From an uncultured Bacteroidota bacterium (GTDB lineage Bacteria > Bacteroidota > Bacteroidia > Flavobacteriales > Flavobacteriaceae): a DNA stretch of 64,000 nucleotides. Below, piece by piece: positions 8,190 through 17,104 of the stretch. The notes below the pieces were generated by a model that saw only the letters and a program-made list of their open reading frames with translations, was not told where the DNA came from and did no database searches. The stretch lies in NCBI GenBank assembly GCA_913062555.1, contig CAJXVU010000002.1, forward strand, positions 110,637 to 174,636. The letters run 5' to 3'. Every line of letters starts with the position of its first letter. Position 1 is the stretch's first letter. Made by a program: the position numbers and the translations under genes.

Positions 8190-9821
8190 ATGAAAAAACT
8201 AATTCAATTTTTTATTTGTGCGCTTGTATTTCAAGCCACTGCACAAAGCAATTTGACCGCCAACGACTGGCAAAATGATCTAAAACTTCTACAATCTACG
8301 GTTCATAATGAATATTCTTTTCTATTTAAAAAAACAACAGTAGAGGAATTTGACACACAAGTAGACGAGCTATTTAATGCGATTCCTAGCTTAGAAGATC
8401 ATGAAATAACACTAGGCATAGCCAGAATTGTAGCTTCATTTAAATATGGACATACAGATGTGGGATTTAGATATCAGCAATTACCCATTAATCTATATCA
8501 TTTTAATGATGGTGTTTATATTCAAGGTTTACATAAAGATTATGAACAGGCATTGGGAGCTAAGGTTATTTCGATTGAAGGCGTGACCATTGAAGATGCG
8601 TTAAAAGCAGTATATCCTGCAGTTCCTGTAGAAAATGACCAGTATTTTAAAGCTTATGGATTAAACTACCTTAGAATTCCTGAAGTCCTCCATGCTCAAG
8701 GTATTATCAATAAACTATCTTCTACGGTGGAATTTACTTTAGAAAAAGACGGTAAGGTTTTTAAGCAAAGTTTTAAAACGCTTGCTAATAAGGAACGAGT
8801 GCCAGCACAGTACGGGTTTGTAAAACAAAAAGGAGATTGGCTAGATGCTAGAGACTCTGGAGAATTGCCGTTATATATTAAGCATTTGGATAAGATTTAT
8901 TATTACGAATATTTACCAAAACATAAAACGGTTTATGTAAGACATAGTCAGATACAAGATGATTCAACCGAAAATATCCCAACGTTTTATAATCGCTTAT
9001 TTGATTTTATAGATAATTCTGACGTTGAACGTCTCATCATTGATGTAAGACTTAATGGAGGAGGGAATAATTATAAAAACAAACCTATTGTTAAAGGATT
9101 GATTCAGTCTAAAAAAATTAATAAGAAAGGAAGTTTAATTGTCATTACAGGGAGGCGAACGTTTTCAGCATGTCAAAACCTCGTGAATGAAATTGATACC
9201 TATACCGATGCTCTTTTTGTTGGAGAACCTACAGCCGAGAATATAAATTTTTATGGAGATAATAGAAAAGTAGAGCTCCCAAATAGTAAGTTGCCTGTAT
9301 ATTTATCCTTTGCATGGTGGCAAGACAAACCACAATGGGAAAATGCACCATGGACAGCACCACACGTAGCCGTTGATATGAGTTTTGCCGATTATAAATC
9401 GAATAGAGACCCAGTATTGGAAACCGCCTTGTCATTTTCAGACCCCAATTTCATCATGGATCCCATGCAACACCTCACAGATTTATTTATGGCCGGTAAA
9501 ATGGAACAAGTAATGGTTGATGCTAAAGCAATGGTATCGAATCCGAAATATCAATTTTTTGATTTTGAGGGGCAACTAAACCAGGCTGGTTACAACGTTA
9601 TGGGCAATGGACAAATGGAACCCGCTGCTTTTATCTTTAAACTGGTAACGGAGTTATTTCCAAGTTCAGCAAATGCTTGGGATAGTTTTGGAGAAGTGCA
9701 TTTAAAAATGAAGCGTTTTGATGAAGCAAAAGAGTATTATAATAAGGCAATTGCATTAGATCCTGAAGGAGAAACAGGTAAAAATGCGAGAGCTATGCTT
9801 AAAGAAATTGGCAATAATTAA
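8190..9821 (+). CDS. Secreted S41-family peptidase with C-terminal TPR
   Basis: Peptidase of 543 residues with signal peptide 1-18 (ending T-A-Q). The S41 (C-terminal processing/tricorn-like) core spans about residues 230-400: I-I-D-V-R-L-N-G-G-G-N-N, then R-T-F-S-A-C carrying the candidate serine nucleophile, then G-E-P-T-A-E-N-I-N-F-Y-G. Residues ~20-200 form the usual N-terminal helical and PDZ-like part. A TPR motif (A-W-D-S-F-G-E-V-H-L...A-I-A-L-D-P) lies at the C terminus, a common architecture for flavobacterial S41 proteins. It stands alone: 134 bp after the GDCCVxC gene and 91 bp before the AraC regulator. Substrate unknown. Confidence 0.87.
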   Translation: MKKLIQFFICALVFQATAQSNLTANDWQNDLKLLQSTVHNEYSFLFKKTTVEEFDTQVDELFNAIPSLEDHEITLGIARIVASFKYGHTDVGFRYQQLPINLYHFNDGVYIQGLHKDYEQALGAKVISIEGVTIEDALKAVYPAVPVENDQYFKAYGLNYLRIPEVLHAQGIINKLSSTVEFTLEKDGKVFKQSFKTLANKERVPAQYGFVKQKGDWLDARDSGELPLYIKHLDKIYYYEYLPKHKTVYVRHSQIQDDSTENIPTFYNRLFDFIDNSDVERLIIDVRLNGGGNNYKNKPIVKGLIQSKKINKKGSLIVITGRRTFSACQNLVNEIDTYTDALFVGEPTAENINFYGDNRKVELPNSKLPVYLSFAWWQDKPQWENAPWTAPHVAVDMSFADYKSNRDPVLETALSFSDPNFIMDPMQHLTDLFMAGKMEQVMVDAKAMVSNPKYQFFDFEGQLNQAGYNVMGNGQMEPAAFIFKLVTELFPSSANAWDSFGEVHLKMKRFDEAKEYYNKAIALDPEGETGKNARAMLKEIGNN

Positions 9822-9912
9822 TGAGAATTTTTCGTTTAAAAATTAATGAAACGGAAAAACTTATGATGCCCATACATATTCTTGTGTTATTCTCTATTTT
9901 TGTGAAACAAAA

Positions 9913-11031
9913 ATGGATTACAATTTAAACATATATAATTTACTAATTGGCTTCGGAATGCTTCAAGGATTTATCTTTGGAGCATTGTTGTGTTGGAAAA
10001 GTAAGTTTAAAGGAGCTCAGTTTTTCTTAGGATTAACGGTACTATTCCTTTCTTTCTATTTGCTTTGGGTGTTAAAATATGACTATGAATTTCAAACATT
10101 TATCCCGGAATTGCAATTTCTACCTGTTCTTTTTTTATGGGGAATTGGTCCTGCATTTTATGCTTATCTTAGATTTCTTTTTGGGAAACCAATTTCTAAA
10201 AAAGGATTAAGATGGCTATTTATTCCATTGCTCGTTGAGATTCTTTATTTTAATTCCTGTACAATCATATCATTGAGTAATGATATGGACGCTTCAAATT
10301 TAAATACTTTGGAAAAGGCTTTAGTTCTCAATTTATTTTCGGTAGAGCATATTGTGGGTTTAACTATTATTGCCATATACCTCATAAAAAGTTACAGATT
10401 ATTACAAAATGCACAGGTGCTGTATGCTTCCAACAAAATAAGAAGTATTTTATATTGTTTTGGATTGCTTTGGCTTATTTGGGTGCCATATACCATTATT
10501 GATATCGCTTATTATGATTTTGGATTTCCGCCATCAAGCTTTTATGTCTTTTATCTATTATTTGCATTTCTAACTTATGGGATTGGCTTTTACGGATTTA
10601 GAATTAGCGATGATACAATCGTGAAAATTGCGCTTCCAACAAATAAAATTGAAATTGATGATTTAAAATCATCAATTAGTCCAGAAATGAAATCCCTCTC
10701 TGAGCGCTTGGATGAAACTATGAAAGTTGAAAAATGTTATTTGAATCCAGATTTGAATCTTTCAGGTTTTTCGAAGATTGTCAATTTACATCCTAATAAA
10801 GTTTCTGCCATAATCAATACTGTTATTGGCTTGTCCTTTAGAGATTTTGTTAATTCATATCGCATCGACGAATTTAAATTAAGAGCCGAAACATATGATT
10901 TGAAGTCTAAAACAATACTGAGCTTGGCTTATGATTCAGGGTTTAATTCTAAGGCCTCCTTCAATAGAGCATTTAAAAAATTCTGCAAGGTGTCTCCAGC
11001 TGAATATTTAGATAATATTTCAATAAGTTAG
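9913..11031 (+). CDS. AraC-family regulator with N-terminal multi-TM sensor
   Basis: 372-residue membrane-bound transcription factor. The first ~230 residues hold about seven hydrophobic segments (starting with L-L-I-G-F-G-M-L-Q-G-F-I-F-G-A-L-L) and the last ~105 form an AraC/XylS double HTH, with the second helix pair in I-L-S-L-A-Y-D-S-G-F-N-S-K-A-S-F-N-R-A-F and the closing S-P-A-E-Y-L. Such 7TM-AraC proteins are common in Bacteroidota and are thought to sense a ligand in the membrane or periplasm. It lies directly upstream of the two tandem serine hydrolase genes, whose upstream regions share an inverted repeat (G-x-C-T-C-A-A-A-A-T...ATGAGTC), so it is the natural candidate to control them. 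Confidence 0.88.
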   Translation: MDYNLNIYNLLIGFGMLQGFIFGALLCWKSKFKGAQFFLGLTVLFLSFYLLWVLKYDYEFQTFIPELQFLPVLFLWGIGPAFYAYLRFLFGKPISKKGLRWLFIPLLVEILYFNSCTIISLSNDMDASNLNTLEKALVLNLFSVEHIVGLTIIAIYLIKSYRLLQNAQVLYASNKIRSILYCFGLLWLIWVPYTIIDIAYYDFGFPPSSFYVFYLLFAFLTYGIGFYGFRISDDTIVKIALPTNKIEIDDLKSSISPEMKSLSERLDETMKVEKCYLNPDLNLSGFSKIVNLHPNKVSAIINTVIGLSFRDFVNSYRIDEFKLRAETYDLKSKTILSLAYDSGFNSKASFNRAFKKFCKVSPAEYLDNISIS

Positions 11032-11111
11032 ACTCAAAATGTAAAATGAGTCGATTTTAATTGATGCTTTAGCTTCATTTGCAATATAATTCATCAATTA
11101 AATCAATGTTA
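11031..11111 (+). promoter_or_regulatory. Upstream region of serine hydrolase 1, duplicated before serine hydrolase 2
   Basis: Begins with an inverted repeat GACTCA (11031-11036) / TGAGTC (11047-11052) and ends with AATTCATCAATTAAATCAA immediately before the next gene. Both elements recur, in the same order and at similar spacing, in 12511-12595. The repeat may be a regulator site or a weak terminator. Confidence 0.55.
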
Positions 11112-11112
11112 T

Positions 11113-12510
11113 ATGAGCAACATCATCAGATTTCAACTAGTAGTAGTATCACTAATCTTCATTAATTTCAATATTTCTGCTCAAGATTATGTAAAAAAAA
11201 TAGAACAACTATTAGAAGCAAATGTAAAAAGCACAAAACCATTTAGTGGTTCTATATTAGTAGCTCAAAAAGGAGAAATTATTTATAAAGGCGCTTTTGG
11301 AATGGCTAACTTAGCTACAGAAAGCAAAAACTCCATAGCATCAAAATACTTTATTGGTTCCATAACTAAACTATACACAGCAGTCGCCATACTTCAACTC
11401 GTCGAACAAAAGAAAATAGCCCTCGATGACAAGCTTTCAAAATGGCTTCCAGAGATTAAGGATTCAAATAAAATTACAATTCATCATTTATTAACCCATC
11501 AATCAGGTTTAAGACGAGATTCCCATCAAGGTTATGATGCAGAAGTTACTTATTTTGAAAGGTTGTTATCTGTAAAAGATGATGCCTTGGAATTTGAACC
11601 TGGAGAAAAAGAATCCTATTCCAGTGTAGGTTTTTATGCCTTAAGTCACATATTAGAAACTGTGAGTGACATGAAGTTTGAGGACTATTTTGAAAAATAT
11701 ATTTTCACTCTTGCTCAAATGAAAAACACTGGAGTTAAAAAAACAAAGCTCGAAAAAATTGATGGACTTTCTCAAGGAATTGGTAGATCATCTGATGCCT
11801 ATGGTGTGACTGATATTGGTCCTGCCAGCTATTTTGATAGCTATTCGTTTGCAGGAGGCGGCTCCTTGTATTCTACAATTGATGATATGTATGCTTTTTA
11901 TAATGCTTTAGAAAAAGGAAAGCTCCTATCTCATAACATGGTTAGAATAATGAAATTAAAGTGGCCAGTGAAAACAGAAAATACAAACTCTAGATTATAT
12001 CACAGTTATGGCTGGGAAATATATGACTATTCAACTGAAAAGGGCCCATTTTTAATGATTGACTTTGCTGGGAAAATATATGGCTATAAGTCTATGATTA
12101 GGAACTATGAGAATGATGATATTGTAATAATTGCACTATGCAATAGCAATTACAGTGAGCGCAGTGTTTTAGGCTCAAATATTAGAAAGATTCTATTAGA
12201 TAAACCTTATGAACTTCCTAAACCAGCTCCTGAAAAGGTGCCTTTTGTCAAAACCATGAAAAAGCATATTGGCGTTTATAATTTTCCGTCAGAAGAAACG
12301 ACTGTTGAGATCAAAATGATCAATGGAAAATTGACACTTGCCTCGCATGGTGATCAACCAGTTTATTTAGATCCCACAGATGAAAACACTTTTCAAGCTA
12401 GGACAATCCCTTTAAAAATCACATTTGAAGTAACTTCAAAACGGAAAACCCAAAAACTTGAATTTAATTTTGATGATGAAATGATCGCTACAATATCAAG
12501 AATTAAATAA
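11113..12510 (+). CDS. Secreted serine hydrolase (class C beta-lactamase-like), degenerate second and third motifs
   Basis: 465-residue member of the beta-lactamase/penicillin-binding-like serine hydrolases (PF00144 type). Signal peptide 1-23 (ending I-S-A-Q). The nucleophile motif SxxK is present as S-I-T-K in F-I-G-S-I-T-K. The YxN motif reads Y-S-S and the third motif, usually HxG, reads F-A-G in I-D-F-A-G-K-I-Y-G. A C-terminal lipocalin-like region follows (~375-465). The neighbouring paralog at 12596 retains all three motifs. The pair probably arose by tandem duplication with its upstream region. Likely an esterase, D-aminopeptidase or peptide-processing enzyme rather than a true beta-lactamase. 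Confidence 0.87.
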   Translation: MSNIIRFQLVVVSLIFINFNISAQDYVKKIEQLLEANVKSTKPFSGSILVAQKGEIIYKGAFGMANLATESKNSIASKYFIGSITKLYTAVAILQLVEQKKIALDDKLSKWLPEIKDSNKITIHHLLTHQSGLRRDSHQGYDAEVTYFERLLSVKDDALEFEPGEKESYSSVGFYALSHILETVSDMKFEDYFEKYIFTLAQMKNTGVKKTKLEKIDGLSQGIGRSSDAYGVTDIGPASYFDSYSFAGGGSLYSTIDDMYAFYNALEKGKLLSHNMVRIMKLKWPVKTENTNSRLYHSYGWEIYDYSTEKGPFLMIDFAGKIYGYKSMIRNYENDDIVIIALCNSNYSERSVLGSNIRKILLDKPYELPKPAPEKVPFVKTMKKHIGVYNFPSEETTVEIKMINGKLTLASHGDQPVYLDPTDENTFQARTIPLKITFEVTSKRKTQKLEFNFDDEMIATISRIK

Positions 12511-12595
12511 GTCTCAAAATACATAATGAGTCGACTTATTGATTTGTAATGCCTTCTTTTACGTATAAATAATTCATCAATTAAATCAAATAAAA
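12511..12595 (+). promoter_or_regulatory. Upstream region of serine hydrolase 2 (copy of 11031-11111)
   Basis: Contains GTCTCA (12511-12516) / TGAGTC (12527-12532) and AATTCATCAATTAAATCAA close to the start codon, matching the region before the preceding serine hydrolase. The retained similarity in non-coding DNA suggests a functional site kept after duplication. Confidence 0.55.
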
Positions 12596-13963
12596 ATGAA
12601 AAAAATCACATTCGCCATTTGTCTGTTGTTAATCTGTACAAATGGTTTTACACAAAAAAAAGAGTTTAATTTTTCTGGGTTCTCTGATAAAGCAGATAGC
12701 TATATGAAAGCCGTCCACGGTGTAGGGGAGTTTAGCGGTACTATTCTTGTCGCGTATAAAGGTCAAATAAAATTCCAACAAGGTTATGGGTTTGCTAGTA
12801 AGCGTTTTAATATACCAAATTCGGCAGCTACAAAATTCAGAGTGGGTTCAATGACTAAAAGTTTTACTGCTATAAGTATTCTTCAATTGGTAGAACGAGG
12901 TAAGCTATCTCTCGAAGATCCATTGGCTAAGTTTATACCAAAGTATCCATTCGCCGATCAAATTAAAATTAAAAATTTATTATCGCATACATCAGGCATA
13001 AAACGAGATATAAAATTCCCTGATAGAACAAAGACCTATAAATTGGAAGAATTAATTACCATGTCTAAGGTTGATTCCCTTTTATATAAACCAGGGTCAA
13101 AAATGAGCTATTCCAATTGTGGTTATATTCTATTACATCACATTCTTGAAAAAATCACAGGAGAAAAGTATGAAGACTATGTAATCAAAAATGTATTGCA
13201 ACCTCTTGGTCTTCATAATACAGGAATTGAAGACCCGTTGTCACCACCAGCAGGCTTGGCAGATGGCTTTAGTAATGGTGTGGATAGAGATGGCTATTTT
13301 ACTTATGACGAGGTACATATGAGTTCTCATGGGTATTCTGATGCGGTAGGTGCAATGTATTCAAATACGGAGGATATGTTAAAGTTTAGCAGGCAAATAG
13401 GTAAAAGTGACGTATTGAAGCCAGAGACTTGGAAGCTTGCGCTTCAGCCATTTATTAAAGATGCAGCTCCAGGCTATAGATGGGGATTCGGTTTTAATAT
13501 TATAGAAGGAAAGACCGTGAAAGTTATTAACCACAACGGTAGAACGACAGGATTTAGAGGGGGGTATTTTCAATTTATGGAAGATGATTTAACCGTGATT
13601 ATTTTAGGAAATCATATGGATGCTGCCAGGGGAACTATATTGAATGCGTTTCAAGGGATGCTATTAGACAAGGAGTATTACCAACCAAAAACTTATGAGG
13701 TCATTGGATCTGATGATATAACTAACAAGGATTATGTAGGGAGCTATAAAACAGAAGGCTTTCCGTTTAAAATATCTGAATTCAAAAATCAATTATATGT
13801 TGAATCTCATGGTGATGTACCTTCAAAGTTAGTCCCGTTTGAACAAGATTCATTTTTCTGCAAATACTTTGATTTAACTCTCAAATTTAAGAGAGAAAAT
13901 GGAGAAATTACTGGTTGTGAATGGCTATATAAAAATATGCCAGAACAAGCAGTAAAACAGTAA
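12596..13963 (+). CDS. Secreted serine hydrolase (class C beta-lactamase-like), complete active site
   Basis: 455 residues, signal peptide 1-19 (ending G-F-T-Q). All three motifs of the family are intact: S-M-T-K in R-V-G-S-M-T-K, Y-S-N in M-S-Y-S-N-C-G-Y, and H-N-G in I-N-H-N-G-R-T-T-G-F. The hydrolase domain covers ~30-345 and a lipocalin-like tail ~360-455. It follows its paralog by 85 bp. The AraC regulator lies two genes upstream. Substrate cannot be told from sequence; members act on D-amino acid peptides, esters or peptidoglycan fragments. Confidence 0.9.
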   Translation: MKKITFAICLLLICTNGFTQKKEFNFSGFSDKADSYMKAVHGVGEFSGTILVAYKGQIKFQQGYGFASKRFNIPNSAATKFRVGSMTKSFTAISILQLVERGKLSLEDPLAKFIPKYPFADQIKIKNLLSHTSGIKRDIKFPDRTKTYKLEELITMSKVDSLLYKPGSKMSYSNCGYILLHHILEKITGEKYEDYVIKNVLQPLGLHNTGIEDPLSPPAGLADGFSNGVDRDGYFTYDEVHMSSHGYSDAVGAMYSNTEDMLKFSRQIGKSDVLKPETWKLALQPFIKDAAPGYRWGFGFNIIEGKTVKVINHNGRTTGFRGGYFQFMEDDLTVIILGNHMDAARGTILNAFQGMLLDKEYYQPKTYEVIGSDDITNKDYVGSYKTEGFPFKISEFKNQLYVESHGDVPSKLVPFEQDSFFCKYFDLTLKFKRENGEITGCEWLYKNMPEQAVKQ

Positions 13964-13972
13964 AACACTTTA

Positions 13973-14063
13973 TCATGATGTAATTACAATTGAGTTGGAT
14001 AGCTAATTTATATTTCATTTCTTTGGAATAGGTTTTTATTCACTAATTATAATTACATCATGA
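13973..14063. repeat. Long-range inverted repeat around the start of the S9 peptidase gene
   Basis: 19-nt arms at 13973-13991 and 14045-14063 are complementary at 18 of 19 positions, with 53 bp between. The right arm contains the ATG start codon at 14060. In an RNA that includes both arms the start codon would be in a stem; otherwise it may be a pair of regulator half-sites. Confidence 0.6.
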
Positions 14064-16840
14064 TTTCTTTTAAACTATCTCAAGCCAACTTTAGCTTACT
14101 ATCTTCTATTTACTTATTGACTTGCCTATGTAGCGTCACAGGGACTGTGTACGCACAAGAAACGGCTAGTACAGAGTTGCAAACTGTATCTCCTAATGAT
14201 TTTGGGCAATGGGAACGAATAAACCGAGGGACATCATTTTCTAACAATGGAACATGGTTACAATATAGTACAATAACGAATGCTAAAGACAAGAGTTTAT
14301 TCATCATTAATACTAAAACCAAAAAAACCCAAAAATTTAATAATGCAGAGCGCCCAAGATTTTCCGCTGATAATAAGTGGTTGGTCTATGCAAAAGTCTT
14401 AACAGGGATGGCTGCCAAAAAATTAAAACAAAGTAAAAGCAAGAAAAAAGCACCAAATAAAATGGGTGTAATAAATCTAGTGACTAACGATACATTGGAG
14501 TTTATAGATGTTGTAAATTATAAGTTTAGTGGTTCTGGAGCATATTTGGCAATGAAGCGTGAAAAGGATAAAGTAAATACGCTCATAGTTAAAAACTTAG
14601 ATACAGGACTCGAGGTTACGTTTGGTAACATAAAAGATTATGCTTGGCAAGATCAAGGCACATTGTTGGCTATGGTAATTAATACAAATGATAAGGTTGG
14701 TAATGCCATTCAGTTGTACAATCCATTAACGGGCAATTTAAAAGTATTAGACCAAGAAAAGGAAACTTATAGCGGATTGCAGTGGCGCAAAGAAAGTGCT
14801 GATTTATTGGCGTTAAGAACTTCAAAAGACACCTTGTTTAAAGACGATTCTCATAGCGTATTAGTTTGGAAAACGTTGAGTTCTCAATATGTAAAAAAAG
14901 AATTTAACCAAAAGGAATACTCAAACTTCCCTAATAATTCTAAACTAATTAATAGTGGAATTTCATTTTCTGATGATGGAAAGTCGGTATTATTTCGAAC
15001 CGAATTTAGAGAGGCAAAACCAAAAAAGAAGACTAAAGAAAATAAGCAAAGTAAAGAGACAAATAATGATGATGAAGCTGCCGAAGTAGAAATATGGAAC
15101 AGTAAAGATGTTGATATTATTCCATCACAAAAGAAAAACTCAAGATTTGGTTCAAAATTAGCAGCTTGGAATGTTGAGACCAATACCTTTTATGAATTGG
15201 AGAATGCTTTGATAGATAGAGTTAGATTGCAAACAGACACAGATTTAAGTATTGGTCAAGATCAAACGCCTTATGAATTTGAAGTTATGTTTGGAAGACC
15301 TAGTTATGATTTGTATGCTGTGAATACTAAATCTGGTGGGCAGCAAAAAACAGTAACAGCTGTTAATAGATACTGGACAATTAGTCCAAATAATCAATAT
15401 TTTGTATTCTTAAAAGAGGATAATTTGCATATATATAATTTAAAAACGAAGGGCTCTCAAAATATTACACAAAATTTAGATGGGCGTTTTATTGATATTG
15501 ATAACGATCATCCAACGCCCCAAAAACCAGCGTTTGGCTTTGCGGGATGGAGCACAGATAGCAAGTCGTATTTCATAAATTCTGAATTTGATGTATGGCA
15601 AATTTTTACAGATGGAGCAAGCTCGATAAGAGTCACAAATGGTAAGAGTGATGGCGTAATTTATAGATATCAAAATTTTGATAGGGATCAAAAACATATA
15701 GATATGAGTGCTCCAGTTTACTTCAGAATGTTTGGAAAAACAACAAAAAAATCTGGATTAGCACTTGGAAAGCCAGGCAATAAAATTAAGACTCTCATTT
15801 ACAAAGATGCTTCAGTATCAGGAATTACAAAAGCGAAGGATTCTAAAGACATGGTTTTTACAGAGCAGACCTATTCACAATCACCAAATTTGTTTTTGAC
15901 GAATATTACTTTTAAGTCTCCCGCGCAGGTTTCAAACACCAATGAATTTCAAAAAGAACATCGCTGGGGAAAAGCTGAATTAATTAGCTATACGAACGTT
16001 TTAGGAAAAGAAGCACAGGGGATCTTATATTATCCAGCAAATTATGAGAAAGGTAAGAAATACCCAATGATTACCTATATCTATGAAAAATTATCAAACA
16101 GATTGCATAATTATATAGCTCCTTCTAGAACGAGTTATTATAACACAACGGTATGGTCGCAAAATGGTTATTTTGTACTAAATCCAGATATAGAGTTTAT
16201 TGCTGGCGACCCGGGAGTTTCTTCTGCTAAAAACTTGGAAAGCGTAGTTAAAAAGGTATTAGATATGGGAGATGTTGATGCCAAGCGTGTTGGGTTAATC
16301 GGTCATTCGTGGGGCGGCTATCAAGCGGGGTATGTGCCAACACAAACTGATATTTTTGCTGCAAGTGTTGCTGGAGCAGGATTAACCGAACTTATCAGTA
16401 TGAATTTAGCCGTGACTCCTGCGTTTGGGGGAACTCCAGAGAACGCACACTTTGAAGTGAGTCAGGAACGAATGGAGGTTGCACCATGGAAAGCACCAGA
16501 AAGTTATTTGAGAAATTCGTCTGTGATGAATATTGAAAAATTAAACACACCAATTTTGTTCGAGGTTGGTGATAATGACCAAAATGTAAACTGGTTTCAG
16601 GGTATTGCTTATTATAATGCTGCAAGAAGAGCAGCCAAGCCATTTGTACTCCTGGTGTATGCAAAAGAAGGCCATGGTTTGCGTCAAGATAAAAATAGAA
16701 TTGATTATCAACAACGGATCTTAACTTGGTTTGGCCATTACTTAAAAGGGGAACAAGCAGAAGATTGGATGACAGAAGGTGTGACTTATGCCGAACAGCA
16801 AAGACGATTAAATGCGAAGGCTAAAACATCTAAAGATTAG
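14060..16840 (+). CDS. Secreted S9-family peptidase (prolyl oligopeptidase type), paralog 2
   Basis: 926 residues with an unusually long signal region (hydrophobic ~12-30, cleavage near V-Y-A-Q at ~30). The layout is the same as the protein at 397-3195: propeller domain, a lysine-rich insertion near residue 120-135, then the hydrolase. Catalytic residues are S750 in G-H-S-W-G-G-Y, D840 in N-D-Q-N-V-N-W and H872 in E-G-H-G-L. A charged linker around residues 315-345 (K-K-T-K-E-N-K-Q and an acidic stretch) lies between propeller blades. It is followed by an M14 peptidase gene 264 bp downstream, in keeping with a peptide-degradation region. Confidence 0.92.
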   Translation: MISFKLSQANFSLLSSIYLLTCLCSVTGTVYAQETASTELQTVSPNDFGQWERINRGTSFSNNGTWLQYSTITNAKDKSLFIINTKTKKTQKFNNAERPRFSADNKWLVYAKVLTGMAAKKLKQSKSKKKAPNKMGVINLVTNDTLEFIDVVNYKFSGSGAYLAMKREKDKVNTLIVKNLDTGLEVTFGNIKDYAWQDQGTLLAMVINTNDKVGNAIQLYNPLTGNLKVLDQEKETYSGLQWRKESADLLALRTSKDTLFKDDSHSVLVWKTLSSQYVKKEFNQKEYSNFPNNSKLINSGISFSDDGKSVLFRTEFREAKPKKKTKENKQSKETNNDDEAAEVEIWNSKDVDIIPSQKKNSRFGSKLAAWNVETNTFYELENALIDRVRLQTDTDLSIGQDQTPYEFEVMFGRPSYDLYAVNTKSGGQQKTVTAVNRYWTISPNNQYFVFLKEDNLHIYNLKTKGSQNITQNLDGRFIDIDNDHPTPQKPAFGFAGWSTDSKSYFINSEFDVWQIFTDGASSIRVTNGKSDGVIYRYQNFDRDQKHIDMSAPVYFRMFGKTTKKSGLALGKPGNKIKTLIYKDASVSGITKAKDSKDMVFTEQTYSQSPNLFLTNITFKSPAQVSNTNEFQKEHRWGKAELISYTNVLGKEAQGILYYPANYEKGKKYPMITYIYEKLSNRLHNYIAPSRTSYYNTTVWSQNGYFVLNPDIEFIAGDPGVSSAKNLESVVKKVLDMGDVDAKRVGLIGHSWGGYQAGYVPTQTDIFAASVAGAGLTELISMNLAVTPAFGGTPENAHFEVSQERMEVAPWKAPESYLRNSSVMNIEKLNTPILFEVGDNDQNVNWFQGIAYYNAARRAAKPFVLLVYAKEGHGLRQDKNRIDYQQRILTWFGHYLKGEQAEDWMTEGVTYAEQQRRLNAKAKTSKD

Positions 16841-17104
16841 AAAAAGGTTAAAAATGAAGTCATATAATAGTTTCCCTTTTTTTATAGAAATAGAGAACGT
16901 GTCGACGATTGTTTTAGAATTAAGGTTCAATTATTAAGTTTGTGTGTTCTCCAAAGATTAATTAAAAGCAATTATTTAGAAATCAAGGTTTAGCAATCTG
17001 TTAAAAATAACCGAGCAGATATAAATTCATATACATTGTAATATATTTGTTAGACTAACAACAAGTGATTTCGTTTTATTTCGAAACACTCTAAACCAAC
17101 CAAC

